Source of the DNA: Pseudomonadota bacterium
GTDB taxonomy: Bacteria; Pseudomonadota; Alphaproteobacteria; Rhizobiales; Xanthobacteraceae
Reading direction: 5' to 3'
Assembly: GCA_023442085.1 (NCBI GenBank)
Contig: JAEZMT010000254.1
Location: 1 to 12,487, forward strand
Length of the DNA stretch: 12,487 bases
The notes under the pieces are model-generated. The model ran no database searches, was not told the DNA's origin, and was given only the letters and a program-made list of their open reading frames with translations. This document shows positions 1-6,620 of this stretch, in pieces (position 1 is the stretch's first letter; each line of letters starts with the position of its first letter). Position numbers and translations under genes: made by a program.

Positions 1-1490
1 TGCGAGTAGCGCCCGCCATGCAGCAGCTCCTGCCACTGGCGCACCATGCCCATGTACTTGTTGTTGAGGATGAAGATCTTCACCGGCAGGTCGAACTGCA
101 CGGCCGTCGACATCTCCTGCATGTTCATGAGGATGGAGGCCTCGCCCGCGATGTCGATGCACAGGGCATCGGGATGCGCCTTCTGCGCGCCGATGGCGGC
201 GGGCAGGCCGTAGCCCATGGTGCCGAGGCCACCGGAGGTCATCCAGCGGTTCGGCTCCTCGAAGCGGAAGAACTGCGCCGCCCACATCTGGTGCTGGCCC
301 ACCTCGGTGGAGATGTAGACATCCCGATCCTTGGTGAGGTTGTAGAGCCGCTCGATGGCATATTGCGGCTTGATGATCTCGTCCGAGCGGCGGTAGGCGA
401 GCGAGTTGCGCGCCCGCCAGCGGTCGATCTGCGCCCACCACGCGTCGAGGGCAGCCTTGTCCACCTTCAGGCTGCGCGCCTTCCAGGCGGCCAGCATGTC
501 GGCGAGCACGCGGGTGCAGTCGCCGATGATGGGCAGGTCCACCTTGACGTTCTTGTTGATGGACGAGGGGTCGATGTCGATGTGGATCTTCTTCGAGAAG
601 GGGGCGAAGGCGTCAAGGCGGCCGGTGATGCGGTCGTCGAAGCGCGCGCCGATGCAGACCATCACGTCGCAATCGTGCATGGCCATGTTGGCTTCATAGG
701 TACCATGCATGCCCAGCATGCCCAGCCACTGGCGATCGGCCGCCGGATAGGCGCCGAGGCCCATGAGGGTGGAGGTGACGGGCACGCCGGTGAGGCGGGC
801 CAATTCGCGCAGGATGCGGCTCGCCTCGGGGCCGGAATTGATGACGCCGCCGCCGGTGTAGAAGATCGGCTTCTTCGCGCCCGCGATCAGCTCCACCGCC
901 GCCTCGATCTGCGGCGCCTCGGCGTCGAGCTTGGGGCGGTAGGTCTTGTGGACGATGTTCTCACGGCCGACATAGGTGCCGGTGGCGAACTGCACGTCCT
1001 TCGGAATATCCACCACCACCGGGCCGGGCCGGCCGTTCTGGGCGACATAGAAGGCCTCATGCAGCGTGCGCGCGAGGTCGTTCACGTCTCGCACCAGATA
1101 GTTGTGCTTGGTGCAGGGGCGGGTGATGCCGACCGTATCGCATTCCTGGAAGGCGTCATTGCCGATGAGGTGGGTCGCCACCTGCCCGGTGATGCAGACG
1201 ATCGGGATCGAATCCATCAGCGCGTCGGTGAGGCCAGTGACGGCATTGGTCGCGCCGGGGCCGGAGGTGACGAGCACGACGCCGACCTTGCCGGAGGAGC
1301 GGGCATAGCCTTCGGCCGAGTGCACGGCCGCCTGCTCGTGGCGCACCAGGATGTGCTCGATGTGGTTCTGGTGGAACAGCGCGTCGTAGATCGGCAGCAC
1401 CGCGCCGCCCGGATAGCCGAAGATGTGCTCGACGCCCTGGTCGGCGAAGGCCTGGATCACCATCTCGGCGCCGGTCATCTGCTTGCTCAT
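1..1490 (-). CDS. ilvI: Acetolactate synthase large (catalytic) subunit, 3' end cut by window
   Basis: This thiamine-diphosphate enzyme joins two pyruvates to acetolactate (or pyruvate plus 2-ketobutyrate to acetohydroxybutyrate), the first common step of valine, leucine and isoleucine synthesis. About 496 codons read without a break from ATG at 1490 to the left edge; the family is usually near 590 residues, so roughly the last 95 lie outside. Visible signatures are the N-terminal FGYPGGAVLPIYDAL stretch, the cofactor-activating glutamate E52 in RHEQAAVH, GPGATN, and the cofactor-binding region ending in LNNKYMGMVRQW. The usual GDG of the metal site reads GEAS (residues 449-452), with Glu where Asp is common. 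A GGGAG ribosome site lies 7 bases upstream of the start. A leader-peptide attenuator precedes the gene. The partner ilvH would be expected beyond the left edge (inference). The ilvI/ilvB choice of symbol is conventional. Confidence 0.96.
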   Translation of the reverse strand, partial: MSKQMTGAEMVIQAFADQGVEHIFGYPGGAVLPIYDALFHQNHIEHILVRHEQAAVHSAEGYARSSGKVGVVLVTSGPGATNAVTGLTDALMDSIPIVCITGQVATHLIGNDAFQECDTVGITRPCTKHNYLVRDVNDLARTLHEAFYVAQNGRPGPVVVDIPKDVQFATGTYVGRENIVHKTYRPKLDAEAPQIEAAVELIAGAKKPIFYTGGGVINSGPEASRILRELARLTGVPVTSTLMGLGAYPAADRQWLGMLGMHGTYEANMAMHDCDVMVCIGARFDDRITGRLDAFAPFSKKIHIDIDPSSINKNVKVDLPIIGDCTRVLADMLAAWKARSLKVDKAALDAWWAQIDRWRARNSLAYRRSDEIIKPQYAIERLYNLTKDRDVYISTEVGQHQMWAAQFFRFEEPNRWMTSGGLGTMGYGLPAAIGAQKAHPDALCIDIAGEASILMNMQEMSTAVQFDLPVKIFILNNKYMGMVRQWQELLHGGRYS

Positions 1491-1620
1491 GGCCCAACTC
1501 CCTGCGGGATCCTTGCCGGTCCCGGCCGGCGGGCTCCGCCGGACTTCTGTCGCTGTCTCCACCCGGCCTGCGGCCCGGCTCGATCTCAAAAATTCCTCGC
1601 CGGCGCCCCGGCTCAGAAAC

Positions 1621-1647
1621 GACGAAGGGGCCCGAAGGCCCCTCGTC
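1621..1647 (-). terminator. Attenuator hairpin of the ilv leader
   Basis: On the minus strand GACGAGGGGCC pairs with GGGCCCCTTCGTC around a short TTC loop, leaving one bulged base. A weak T-run (GTTTCTG) follows at 1620-1614. The hairpin begins 25 bases after the leader-peptide stop codon and about 130 bases before the ilvI start, where an attenuation terminator should sit. Upstream, GCGCCAC (1695-1689), inside the leader-peptide coding sequence, can pair either with GTGG (1700-1697) via its CCAC, or with GTGGCGC (1656-1650). These look like the competing segments of an attenuator. The short T-run makes termination strength uncertain. Confidence 0.7.
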
Positions 1648-1672
1648 ACGCGCCACCTCGTTCGTCGCAGCC

Positions 1673-1729
1673 TCAGGCCGGACGGAAAGTGGCGCACCAC
1701 CCTACGAGAAGAATAACGATCTTGCGCAT
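1673..1729 (-). CDS. Branched-chain amino acid leader peptide (18 residues)
   Basis: A short reading frame on the minus strand encodes MRKIVILLVGWCATFRPA and ends at TGA (1675-1673). Residues 4-9 are Ile-Val-Ile-Leu-Leu-Val, so six consecutive codons call for exactly the three end products of the ilv pathway. It starts some 24 bases after the predicted transcription start, lies in the ilvI leader, and is followed by a terminator-like hairpin. Ribosome stalling at these codons when charged Ile/Val/Leu tRNAs are scarce would favour the alternative fold and let transcription enter ilvI; this is established logic for ilv and leu leaders in proteobacteria, applied here by inference. AAGGG (1745-1741) is a ribosome site with a rather long 11-base spacing. 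The peptide itself is unlikely to have another function. Confidence 0.82.
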   Translation of the reverse strand: MRKIVILLVGWCATFRPA

Positions 1730-1759
1730 GTCGGCGCCGTCCCTTTCAAAAGTTGCGCG

Positions 1760-1788
1760 AAATTACCCATGAGCATGGGGGCCGTCAA
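1760..1788 (-). promoter_or_regulatory. Predicted sigma-70-type promoter of the ilv leader-ilvI unit
   Basis: On the minus strand TTGACG (1788-1783) and TAATTT (1765-1760) are separated by exactly 17 bases. Transcription would begin near 1753, just upstream of the leader-peptide ATG at 1729. The spacer contains a palindrome, CCCATG-AG-CATGGG (plus strand 1766-1779), that could bind a regulator or be chance. The call rests on hexamer match, spacing and position. Confidence 0.68.
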
Positions 1789-1846
1789 GCGTCTATGCAC
1801 TCCGTTAGGGAATGTGCTGTAGCTTTCCGCAGCTTCCGCCGTGATA

Positions 1847-1875
1847 TTGCCCAAAGTTGGGGGTCTGTATATCAA
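1847..1875 (+). promoter_or_regulatory. Possible promoter of the secreted protein gene (and ubiA)
   Basis: TTGCCC (1847-1852) and TATCAA (1870-1875) are 17 bases apart. The predicted start near 1882 leaves a leader of about 37 bases before the ATG at 1919. The -10 match is moderate, so this is a candidate only. The 1491-1918 interval otherwise holds the divergent ilv leader and promoter, plus a GC-rich dyad CCGGCGG-GCT-CCGCCGG at 1526-1542 within the ilvI untranslated region. Confidence 0.4.
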
Positions 1876-1918
1876 ACCTGTGGTCCCGAAGGACCCCGAT
1901 GAGGAGGGGCGCTGCCTC

Positions 1919-2401
1919 ATGAAGAAGTTCACGCTCGCGATCTCGGCCACTCTGGTCGCAACTGCACTGTCTGCCGGCGTCGCGCTGGCGGATTGCCAGA
2001 GCGATGTCGCGTCGGTTCGCGGTGAACTGGAGGAGAAGGGCAAGGCCCTGCAGTCGGTCGTGAACAAGAAGGAAAAGAACCCGCAGGTGCTCTGCCCCGC
2101 GTTCCGCGCCTATGCCGCGGCCGAGCAGAAGTGGGTGAAGTTCCTGTCCGACAACAAGGACTGGTGTCAGGTTCCCCAGCAGGCCATCGATCAGGCCGCC
2201 GCCTCCAACAAGAAGACCGTCGATCTGCGCAACAAGATCTGCGAAGCCGCCGCCAATGGCGCGACCGGCGTCGGCGGACCCAACAAGCCCCCGCCGCAGG
2301 GCTCCATGTCCAGCGCGCTGGGCATTACCACCGGCTATAGCGTCAACGCTGAAAAGAATTCCGGCGTGTTTGGTACGCTCAACGGCAACGCCCTGAAGTG
2401 A
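1919..2401 (+). CDS. Secreted/periplasmic four-cysteine protein of unknown function
   Basis: This 160-residue protein belongs to no family I can name. Residues 1-24 form a clear Sec signal peptide: KK at positions 2-3, a hydrophobic core, and a VALA-D cleavage site. The mature part (about 136 residues) looks helical and Lys/Gln/Ala-rich up to about residue 112, then becomes a Gly/Pro/Asn-rich tail. It has four cysteines, C26, C59, C83 and C108, an even number that would allow two disulfides in the periplasm (inference). The ATG at 1919 is chosen because the signal peptide begins there and GAGGAGGGG lies upstream at 1901-1909; the in-frame extension back to 1841 has no such support. ubiA starts 10 bases after the stop, so the two are probably co-transcribed, although a functional link to quinone synthesis is not evident. 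Confidence 0.82.
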   Translation: MKKFTLAISATLVATALSAGVALADCQSDVASVRGELEEKGKALQSVVNKKEKNPQVLCPAFRAYAAAEQKWVKFLSDNKDWCQVPQQAIDQAAASNKKTVDLRNKICEAAANGATGVGGPNKPPPQGSMSSALGITTGYSVNAEKNSGVFGTLNGNALK

Positions 2402-2411
2402 GGTTGCCGTA

Positions 2412-3377
2412 TTGAGTGCCCGTGAAGGGGCTGCCGCCCCGCAGATTGCCGATGCCCCGCGCGGTAACTGGGTGGAGCGCTTGGCCCCGAGCCCGGTGCG
2501 TCCGTACCTGCGACTCGCGCGGATGGACCGCCCGATCGGCTCCTGGCTTCTGCTACTGCCCTGCTGGTGGTCCACCGCCCTCGCCGCCATCGCCAATGAT
2601 GACCCCTACCCCTCGGTGAAGCTGCTGGTGCTGTTCGCCATCGGCGCTGTCGCCATGCGCGGGGCGGGATGCACCTGGAACGATATTCTCGACCGCAAGA
2701 TCGACCGGCAGGTGGCGCGCACGCGCGGCCGGCCCATCGCGTCCGGGCAGGTGAGCGTTCCCGCGGCCTTCGCCTTTCTCGTGTTTCAGGCCCTTGTCGG
2801 CCTCGCGGTGCTGCTGTCGCTGCCGCATTTCGCCATCGTTACCGGCATCGCCTCCCTCGGTGTGGTGGCGGTCTACCCGCTGATGAAGCGCGTCACCTCG
2901 GTGCCGCAGCTCATTCTCGGCATCGCCTTCTCGTGGGGCGCGCTGATGGGCTGGGCGAGCGTGATGCGCACAATCGCCGATCCGGCGCTGCTGCTGTTCG
3001 CCGGCTCGGTGCTGTGGGTGTTCGCCTACGACACCATCTATGCCCATCAGGACAAGGAGGACGACGCCATCGTCGGCGTTCGCTCCACCGCCCTGCTGTT
3101 CGGGCGCAGCACGGGGCTCGCCGTCTCCCTGTGCTATGTGCTGGTGGTGTTCCTGTTCGCGGGAGCGCTCATGTCGGTGCCGGTGGGGCCGTTTGCTTAC
3201 CTAGGCCTGATCGGGTTCGCCCTTCACCTGTGGATGCAGGTGCGCCGGCTCGATATCGACGATCCCGAGCGCTGCCTCGCCGTTTTCAAGTCGAATCGCG
3301 ACGCCGGGCTCATCCTGTTCGCGGGCCTCGCCCTCGATACCCTCCTGCCCAATACCATCCTGCCTCTCTTGCCGTAA
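2412..3377 (+). CDS. ubiA: 4-hydroxybenzoate polyprenyltransferase
   Basis: UbiA is an integral inner-membrane prenyltransferase that attaches the polyprenyl tail to 4-hydroxybenzoate, committing it to ubiquinone. Both aspartate-rich, magnesium-diphosphate-binding motifs are present: NDILDRKID at residues 90-98, followed by the basic VARTRGRP stretch, and YDTIYAHQDKEDD at 206-218. The N-terminal RPYLRLARMDRPIGSWLLLLPCWW segment is typical of the family. Between and after the motifs are several hydrophobic segments, consistent with a multi-helix membrane protein. The length, 321 residues, is normal. The start is a TTG at 2412 preceded by GAGG (2400-2403) at 8 bases. The first internal ATG (residue 38) would remove conserved sequence, so TTG is preferred, though its exact position is less certain than the gene. 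Confidence 0.94.
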   Translation: MSAREGAAAPQIADAPRGNWVERLAPSPVRPYLRLARMDRPIGSWLLLLPCWWSTALAAIANDDPYPSVKLLVLFAIGAVAMRGAGCTWNDILDRKIDRQVARTRGRPIASGQVSVPAAFAFLVFQALVGLAVLLSLPHFAIVTGIASLGVVAVYPLMKRVTSVPQLILGIAFSWGALMGWASVMRTIADPALLLFAGSVLWVFAYDTIYAHQDKEDDAIVGVRSTALLFGRSTGLAVSLCYVLVVFLFAGALMSVPVGPFAYLGLIGFALHLWMQVRRLDIDDPERCLAVFKSNRDAGLILFAGLALDTLLPNTILPLLP

Positions 3378-3462
3378 GGGCAAGCCAGAGGGCGGTCCGA
3401 TTGACGCGGTGCAGCATCAGATGGCTTGCCTCGCGGCGTCCGCGCCCCTATTTGGCAGGGCA

Positions 3463-4314
3463 ATGAGCACCGAACCGACGCGCGCCGGCGGCGGGGATCA
3501 TCCCCGGATCGCCATCGACGATGCCTTTGCCCGCCGAATGGTCGCGACCGTGGCCGAGGCCGGCGAGATGGCGCGCGGCATGTTCGCGGCTGGCGTGAAG
3601 ACCTGGACCAAGGGCAATAATTCCCCCGTCACCGAGGCCGACATGGCGGTGGACGCCTTCCTGCGGGAGCATCTGACGGCGCTCGATCCCGCCGCCGGCT
3701 GGCTGTCCGAGGAATCGGCCGACACCCCCGCGCGCCTGTCCGCCCGGCGGCTGTGGGTGGTGGATCCCATCGACGGCACCCGCGCCTTCATGGCGGCGGG
3801 CAGCGACTGGGCCGTATCCGTGGCGCTGGTGGTGGAGGGCCGTCCGGTCGCCGCCGCCTTGTTTGCCCCCGCCACCGACGAGATGTTCACCGCCATCGCG
3901 GGCGCCGGCGCGTTCCGAAACGGGCGTCCCCTCACCGTATCGCCCCGTGCGCGGCTGGACGGCGCTCGGGTCGCCGGCCCGCCGGCCGACCTCGACCGCA
4001 TGGCCCGCGCCGCGCCCATCGAGCGCCTGCCGCGCATTCGCTCCCTCGCGCTGCGCCTCGCGCGGGTGGCGACAGCCGAGATCGATGTCGCGCTTGCCGG
4101 GGGCAATTCCAACGACTGGGATCTGGCCGCCGCCGATCTGGTGGTGAGCGAAGCCCAGGGCCGCCTCACCGGCCATGACGGGGCGCCGTTGCGCTACAAT
4201 GCTCCCGTCCCGAGCCACGCCCCTCTCGTCTGCGCCGGTGCTCCGCTGCACCCGGTCGCGCTTGAGGCCATGGGCGCACCCGTTTCTTTCAAAGCCGCAT
4301 TGGATACGCCATGA
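3463..4314 (+). CDS. cysQ: CysQ-like 3'(2'),5'-bisphosphate nucleotidase (inositol monophosphatase superfamily)
   Basis: This 283-residue metal-dependent phosphatase carries the superfamily signature in order: the metal-binding glutamate in LSEES (E83), DPIDGT (101-106), and WDLAAADL beginning at W219. CysQ removes the 3'-phosphate of PAP/PAPS, recycling the nucleotide left by sulfate assimilation and by acyl-carrier-protein priming. The sequence alone does not fully separate CysQ from inositol-phosphate or histidinol-phosphate phosphatases; CysQ is favoured by overall resemblance to alphaproteobacterial proteins with that name. The ATG at 3463 is chosen although its upstream GGCAGGG sits unusually close; a GTG at 3409 and an ATG at 3421 in the same frame would add 18 and 14 unconserved-looking residues. 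The stop overlaps the next start (ATGA), so the two are translationally coupled. Confidence 0.78.
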   Translation: MSTEPTRAGGGDHPRIAIDDAFARRMVATVAEAGEMARGMFAAGVKTWTKGNNSPVTEADMAVDAFLREHLTALDPAAGWLSEESADTPARLSARRLWVVDPIDGTRAFMAAGSDWAVSVALVVEGRPVAAALFAPATDEMFTAIAGAGAFRNGRPLTVSPRARLDGARVAGPPADLDRMARAAPIERLPRIRSLALRLARVATAEIDVALAGGNSNDWDLAAADLVVSEAQGRLTGHDGAPLRYNAPVPSHAPLVCAGAPLHPVALEAMGAPVSFKAALDTP

Positions 4315-4556
4315 CTGAGACGAAGAAGCAGTTGCCCCACCTTGTGTTCGGCGGGGAATTGACCGCGATCGACAGCACCGAGTTCAAGGATCTCACCAAG
4401 CTCGACATCGTCGGCATTTATCCCGACTATGCCAGCGCCGCGGCCGCCTGGAAGGCGAAGGCGCAGCAGACCGTGGACAACGCCCTGATGCGCTACTTCG
4501 TGGTACATCTCCACCGCCTCCTCGATCCCGAAACCGGCAAGGTTCAGGGCGGGTGA
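4311..4556 (+). CDS. DUF4170 domain-containing small protein
   Basis: This 81-residue soluble protein matches the DUF4170 family, which is small and uncharacterised in alphaproteobacteria. The recognisable core runs from HLVFGGEL near residue 10, through LDIVGIYPDYASAAAAWKAKAQ, to MRYFVVHLHRLLDP near the end. The alternation of short strands and one helix resembles a compact alpha-beta fold, and the HLVFGGEL and VGIYPDY segments give it a ferredoxin-like look (inference). It has no signal peptide or membrane segment. Its ATG overlaps the cysQ stop as ATGA, and the acyltransferase gene follows 59 bases later, so it is part of the lipid A gene string. Its role is unknown; position suggests an accessory or regulatory partner of a neighbour. 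Confidence 0.88.
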   Translation: MTETKKQLPHLVFGGELTAIDSTEFKDLTKLDIVGIYPDYASAAAAWKAKAQQTVDNALMRYFVVHLHRLLDPETGKVQGG

Positions 4557-4571
4557 GCATCGGGTTCCTCG

Positions 4572-4590
4572 TCCTGCCCACCGGGCAGGG
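4572..4590 (+). repeat. Intercistronic hairpin between DUF4170 and DUF374 genes
   Basis: CCTGCCC (4573-4579) and GGGCAGG (4583-4589) are perfect inverted repeats around a 3-base loop, extendable by one T-G pair. No T-run follows, so it is not a standard terminator. It lies in the 59-base gap between the two genes and could stabilise or process the mRNA. Confidence 0.6.
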
Positions 4591-4615
4591 CGCAACAACA
4601 ACGGGCAAACCATAG

Positions 4616-5314
4616 ATGTGGCGGCGACTGAGGACCAACCGCGCCTTCAAGGTGGCAGCGGGAACGACGTTTGCGTCCTATTTCAAGCTCGTGGCGCGGA
4701 CGAGCGATTTCGTCATCGAGCCCCCTGATGTCTTCGAGGCCATCGACGAGCACCTGCCGGTGATCGTCACCTTCTGGCACGGGCAGCATTTCCTCACGCC
4801 GTTCGCCATGAAGCCCCACCACAAGGCCAAGGTGCTGATCTCCCGCCATGCGGATGCGGAGATCAACGCCATTGCCGCCGAGAAGCTCGGCGTCGGGACC
4901 ATCCGCGGCTCCGGCGCCACCTCCAAGCGCGACTTCCACCGCAAGGGGGCGGTTTCCGCCACCTATCAGATGCTCGATACCCTCGCGGAAGGCATCAATG
5001 TGGCGATGACCGCCGATGTCCCCAAGATCGCCCGCAAGGTGGGGATGGGTGTCGTTACCATTGCACGCTACTCGGGACGCCCTATCATCCCGATCGCCAT
5101 GGCGACCCGAAATCGCATCACCCTGAAGAGCTGGGACCGCGCCAGCCTGAACCTGCCGTTCGGGAAGGGCGCCGCCGTCGCCGGAGCCCCCATCTGGGTG
5201 GCCCGTGACGTGGACGAGGCCGGCCTCCTCGCGGCCCGCGATCAGGTGCAGGCCAGCCTTGAGGACGTGACCCGCCGGGCCGAGGCGCTGGCCGCGCGGA
5301 CCTCGCGTCGATGA
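4616..5314 (+). CDS. DUF374 lysophospholipid acyltransferase-family protein
   Basis: This 232-residue protein belongs to the DUF374 branch of the LPLAT acyltransferase superfamily. Characteristic stretches are FWHGQHFLTPFAM near residues 53-65 (with the conserved WHG), ISRHADAE (77-84), GTIRGSGATSKRDF (93-106), TADVPKIARKVGMGVVTIARYSG near 138-160, and RPIIPI after that. An N-terminal moderately hydrophobic segment may contact the membrane. To my knowledge, DUF374 enzymes in epsilonproteobacteria (LpxJ) act as lipid A secondary acyltransferases distinct from LpxL/LpxM. The position directly before waaA and lpxK makes a lipid A acyl-transfer role likely here, but substrate and acyl donor are not shown. 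The ATG at 4616 lacks a good ribosome site, and a hairpin lies upstream. The stop is 10 bases before waaA. Confidence 0.87.
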   Translation: MWRRLRTNRAFKVAAGTTFASYFKLVARTSDFVIEPPDVFEAIDEHLPVIVTFWHGQHFLTPFAMKPHHKAKVLISRHADAEINAIAAEKLGVGTIRGSGATSKRDFHRKGAVSATYQMLDTLAEGINVAMTADVPKIARKVGMGVVTIARYSGRPIIPIAMATRNRITLKSWDRASLNLPFGKGAAVAGAPIWVARDVDEAGLLAARDQVQASLEDVTRRAEALAARTSRR

Positions 5315-5324
5315 AGGCGCCGGC

Positions 5325-6620
5325 ATGAAGGGGCGCAAGCTGCCCATCACTCTGCGCGCCTACCGGCGGGCGAGTTCCGTGGCGTCGCTGCTGGCTCCGG
5401 CCTGGCTGTCCTATCGCGTCCGCAAGGGCAAGGAAGATCCCGCGCGCCTCGCCGAACGGCGCGGCTATGCCAGCACCGAGCGCCCCCCCGGCCCGCTGGT
5501 GTGGGTGCATGGCGCCAGCGTCGGCGAGGTCATTTCCGTCCTGCCGCTGATCGAGCGGCTGACGCAGCGCGGCTTCCGCGTGCTGCTCACCTCCGGCACG
5601 CTCACCTCCAGCCGGGTGGCCGAGCGGCGGGCGCCGCCCGGTGTCATCCACCAGTTCGTGCCTCTGGACGCGCGCGCCTTCGTCGCCCGCTTTCTCGACC
5701 ACTGGTCGCCGGACCTCGTGCTGCTGGCCGAATCCGAACTCTGGCCGAACCTGCTCTCCGAGCTCGGCCGGCGGGGAACGCCCATCGTGCTCATCAACGG
5801 CCGGCTCTCCGAGCGTTCCGCCCGGCGCTGGGGAAAGCTGCCCAAGAGCGCACGGGCCCTGCTCTCCCGCGTCGATCTGTGCCTCGCCCAGAGCGAGGAG
5901 GATGGCGCGCGCTTCCGGGCACTGGGCACGCCGCGCGTGGAAGTGTGCGGCAACCTCAAGTTCGACGTGCCGCCCCCCTCCGCCGACCCGGCCGAACTGC
6001 AGCGGCTGGACAAGGCGCTCGGCAAGCGGCCCATCCTGCTCGCCGCCTCCACCCACGAGGGCGAGGAGGCGCTGATGCTGGAGGCGCACGAAATCCTCAC
6101 CTCCAAGATCCCGGACCTCGTGACCGTGATCGCCCCCCGCCATCCGGAGCGCGGTGCGGATGTGGCAGGCCTGGCCCAGGCGGCGGACCTCGCCACCCGC
6201 CAGCGCAGCCTCGGCGAGCTGCCGGACAAAGAGACCGACATCTACATCGCCGACACCATCGGCGAACTGGGCTTGTTCTACCGCATGGCGCCTGTGGTCT
6301 TCATGGGCGGCTCGCTTGTGGAGCATGGCGGGCAGAACCCCATCGAGCCGGCGAAACTCGGGGCGGTGGTGCTGCATGGGCCACATGTGTGGAACTTCGC
6401 CAACATCTACGAGCGGCTCGATGCCGACGAAGGCGCGGCGGAAGTGACCGACGCGCTGGGCATCGCCCGCGCCGCCTATGCCCTTATCAAGGACCCGCAA
6501 CTGCATGGCGAGATGGCGGACGCCGCCCATGCGGCCGTGACATCGCTCGGCGGCGCGCTGGACCGCACGCTCGCCGCCATCGAGCCCTATCTCGTCCACA
6601 TCCGCCTGCAGGCCCGCTGA
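5325..6620 (+). CDS. waaA: 3-deoxy-D-manno-octulosonic acid (Kdo) transferase
   Basis: WaaA (KdtA) transfers Kdo from CMP-Kdo to the lipid A precursor at the cytoplasmic face of the inner membrane, starting the LPS inner core. The 431 residues match the family length. In order: a hydrophobic and basic N-terminus (about 12-37) fitting membrane association; WVHGASVGE (60-68), whose Glu corresponds to the family's catalytic residue; LLTSGTLTSSR; ESELWPN (136-142); INGRLSERS; and the C-terminal nucleotide-binding signature GGSLVEHGGQNPIEP (328-342). This is a GT-B glycosyltransferase of family GT30. GAAGG (5313-5317) lies 7 bases before the ATG and overlaps the stop of the preceding gene. The waaA stop shares one base with the lpxK start (TGATG). 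Whether it adds one or two Kdo units cannot be told from sequence. Confidence 0.96.
   Translation: MKGRKLPITLRAYRRASSVASLLAPAWLSYRVRKGKEDPARLAERRGYASTERPPGPLVWVHGASVGEVISVLPLIERLTQRGFRVLLTSGTLTSSRVAERRAPPGVIHQFVPLDARAFVARFLDHWSPDLVLLAESELWPNLLSELGRRGTPIVLINGRLSERSARRWGKLPKSARALLSRVDLCLAQSEEDGARFRALGTPRVEVCGNLKFDVPPPSADPAELQRLDKALGKRPILLAASTHEGEEALMLEAHEILTSKIPDLVTVIAPRHPERGADVAGLAQAADLATRQRSLGELPDKETDIYIADTIGELGLFYRMAPVVFMGGSLVEHGGQNPIEPAKLGAVVLHGPHVWNFANIYERLDADEGAAEVTDALGIARAAYALIKDPQLHGEMADAAHAAVTSLGGALDRTLAAIEPYLVHIRLQAR

Noticed and set aside
18..1772. Long plus-strand open frame (584 codons) opposite ilvI
   Set aside because: Its translation is His/Gly/Arg/Val-rich with no family likeness, while the minus strand encodes a textbook acetolactate synthase. 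Long antisense frames are expected in GC-rich DNA.
5118..6599. 493-codon minus-strand open frame opposite waaA
   Set aside because: No recognisable domain and composition typical of antisense reading; waaA on the plus strand has all its signatures.
5501..6619. N-terminal extension of lpxK that would fuse it with upstream coding
   Set aside because: This stretch is waaA read in another frame, Arg/Pro-rich, and LpxK family similarity begins at the ATG at 6620.
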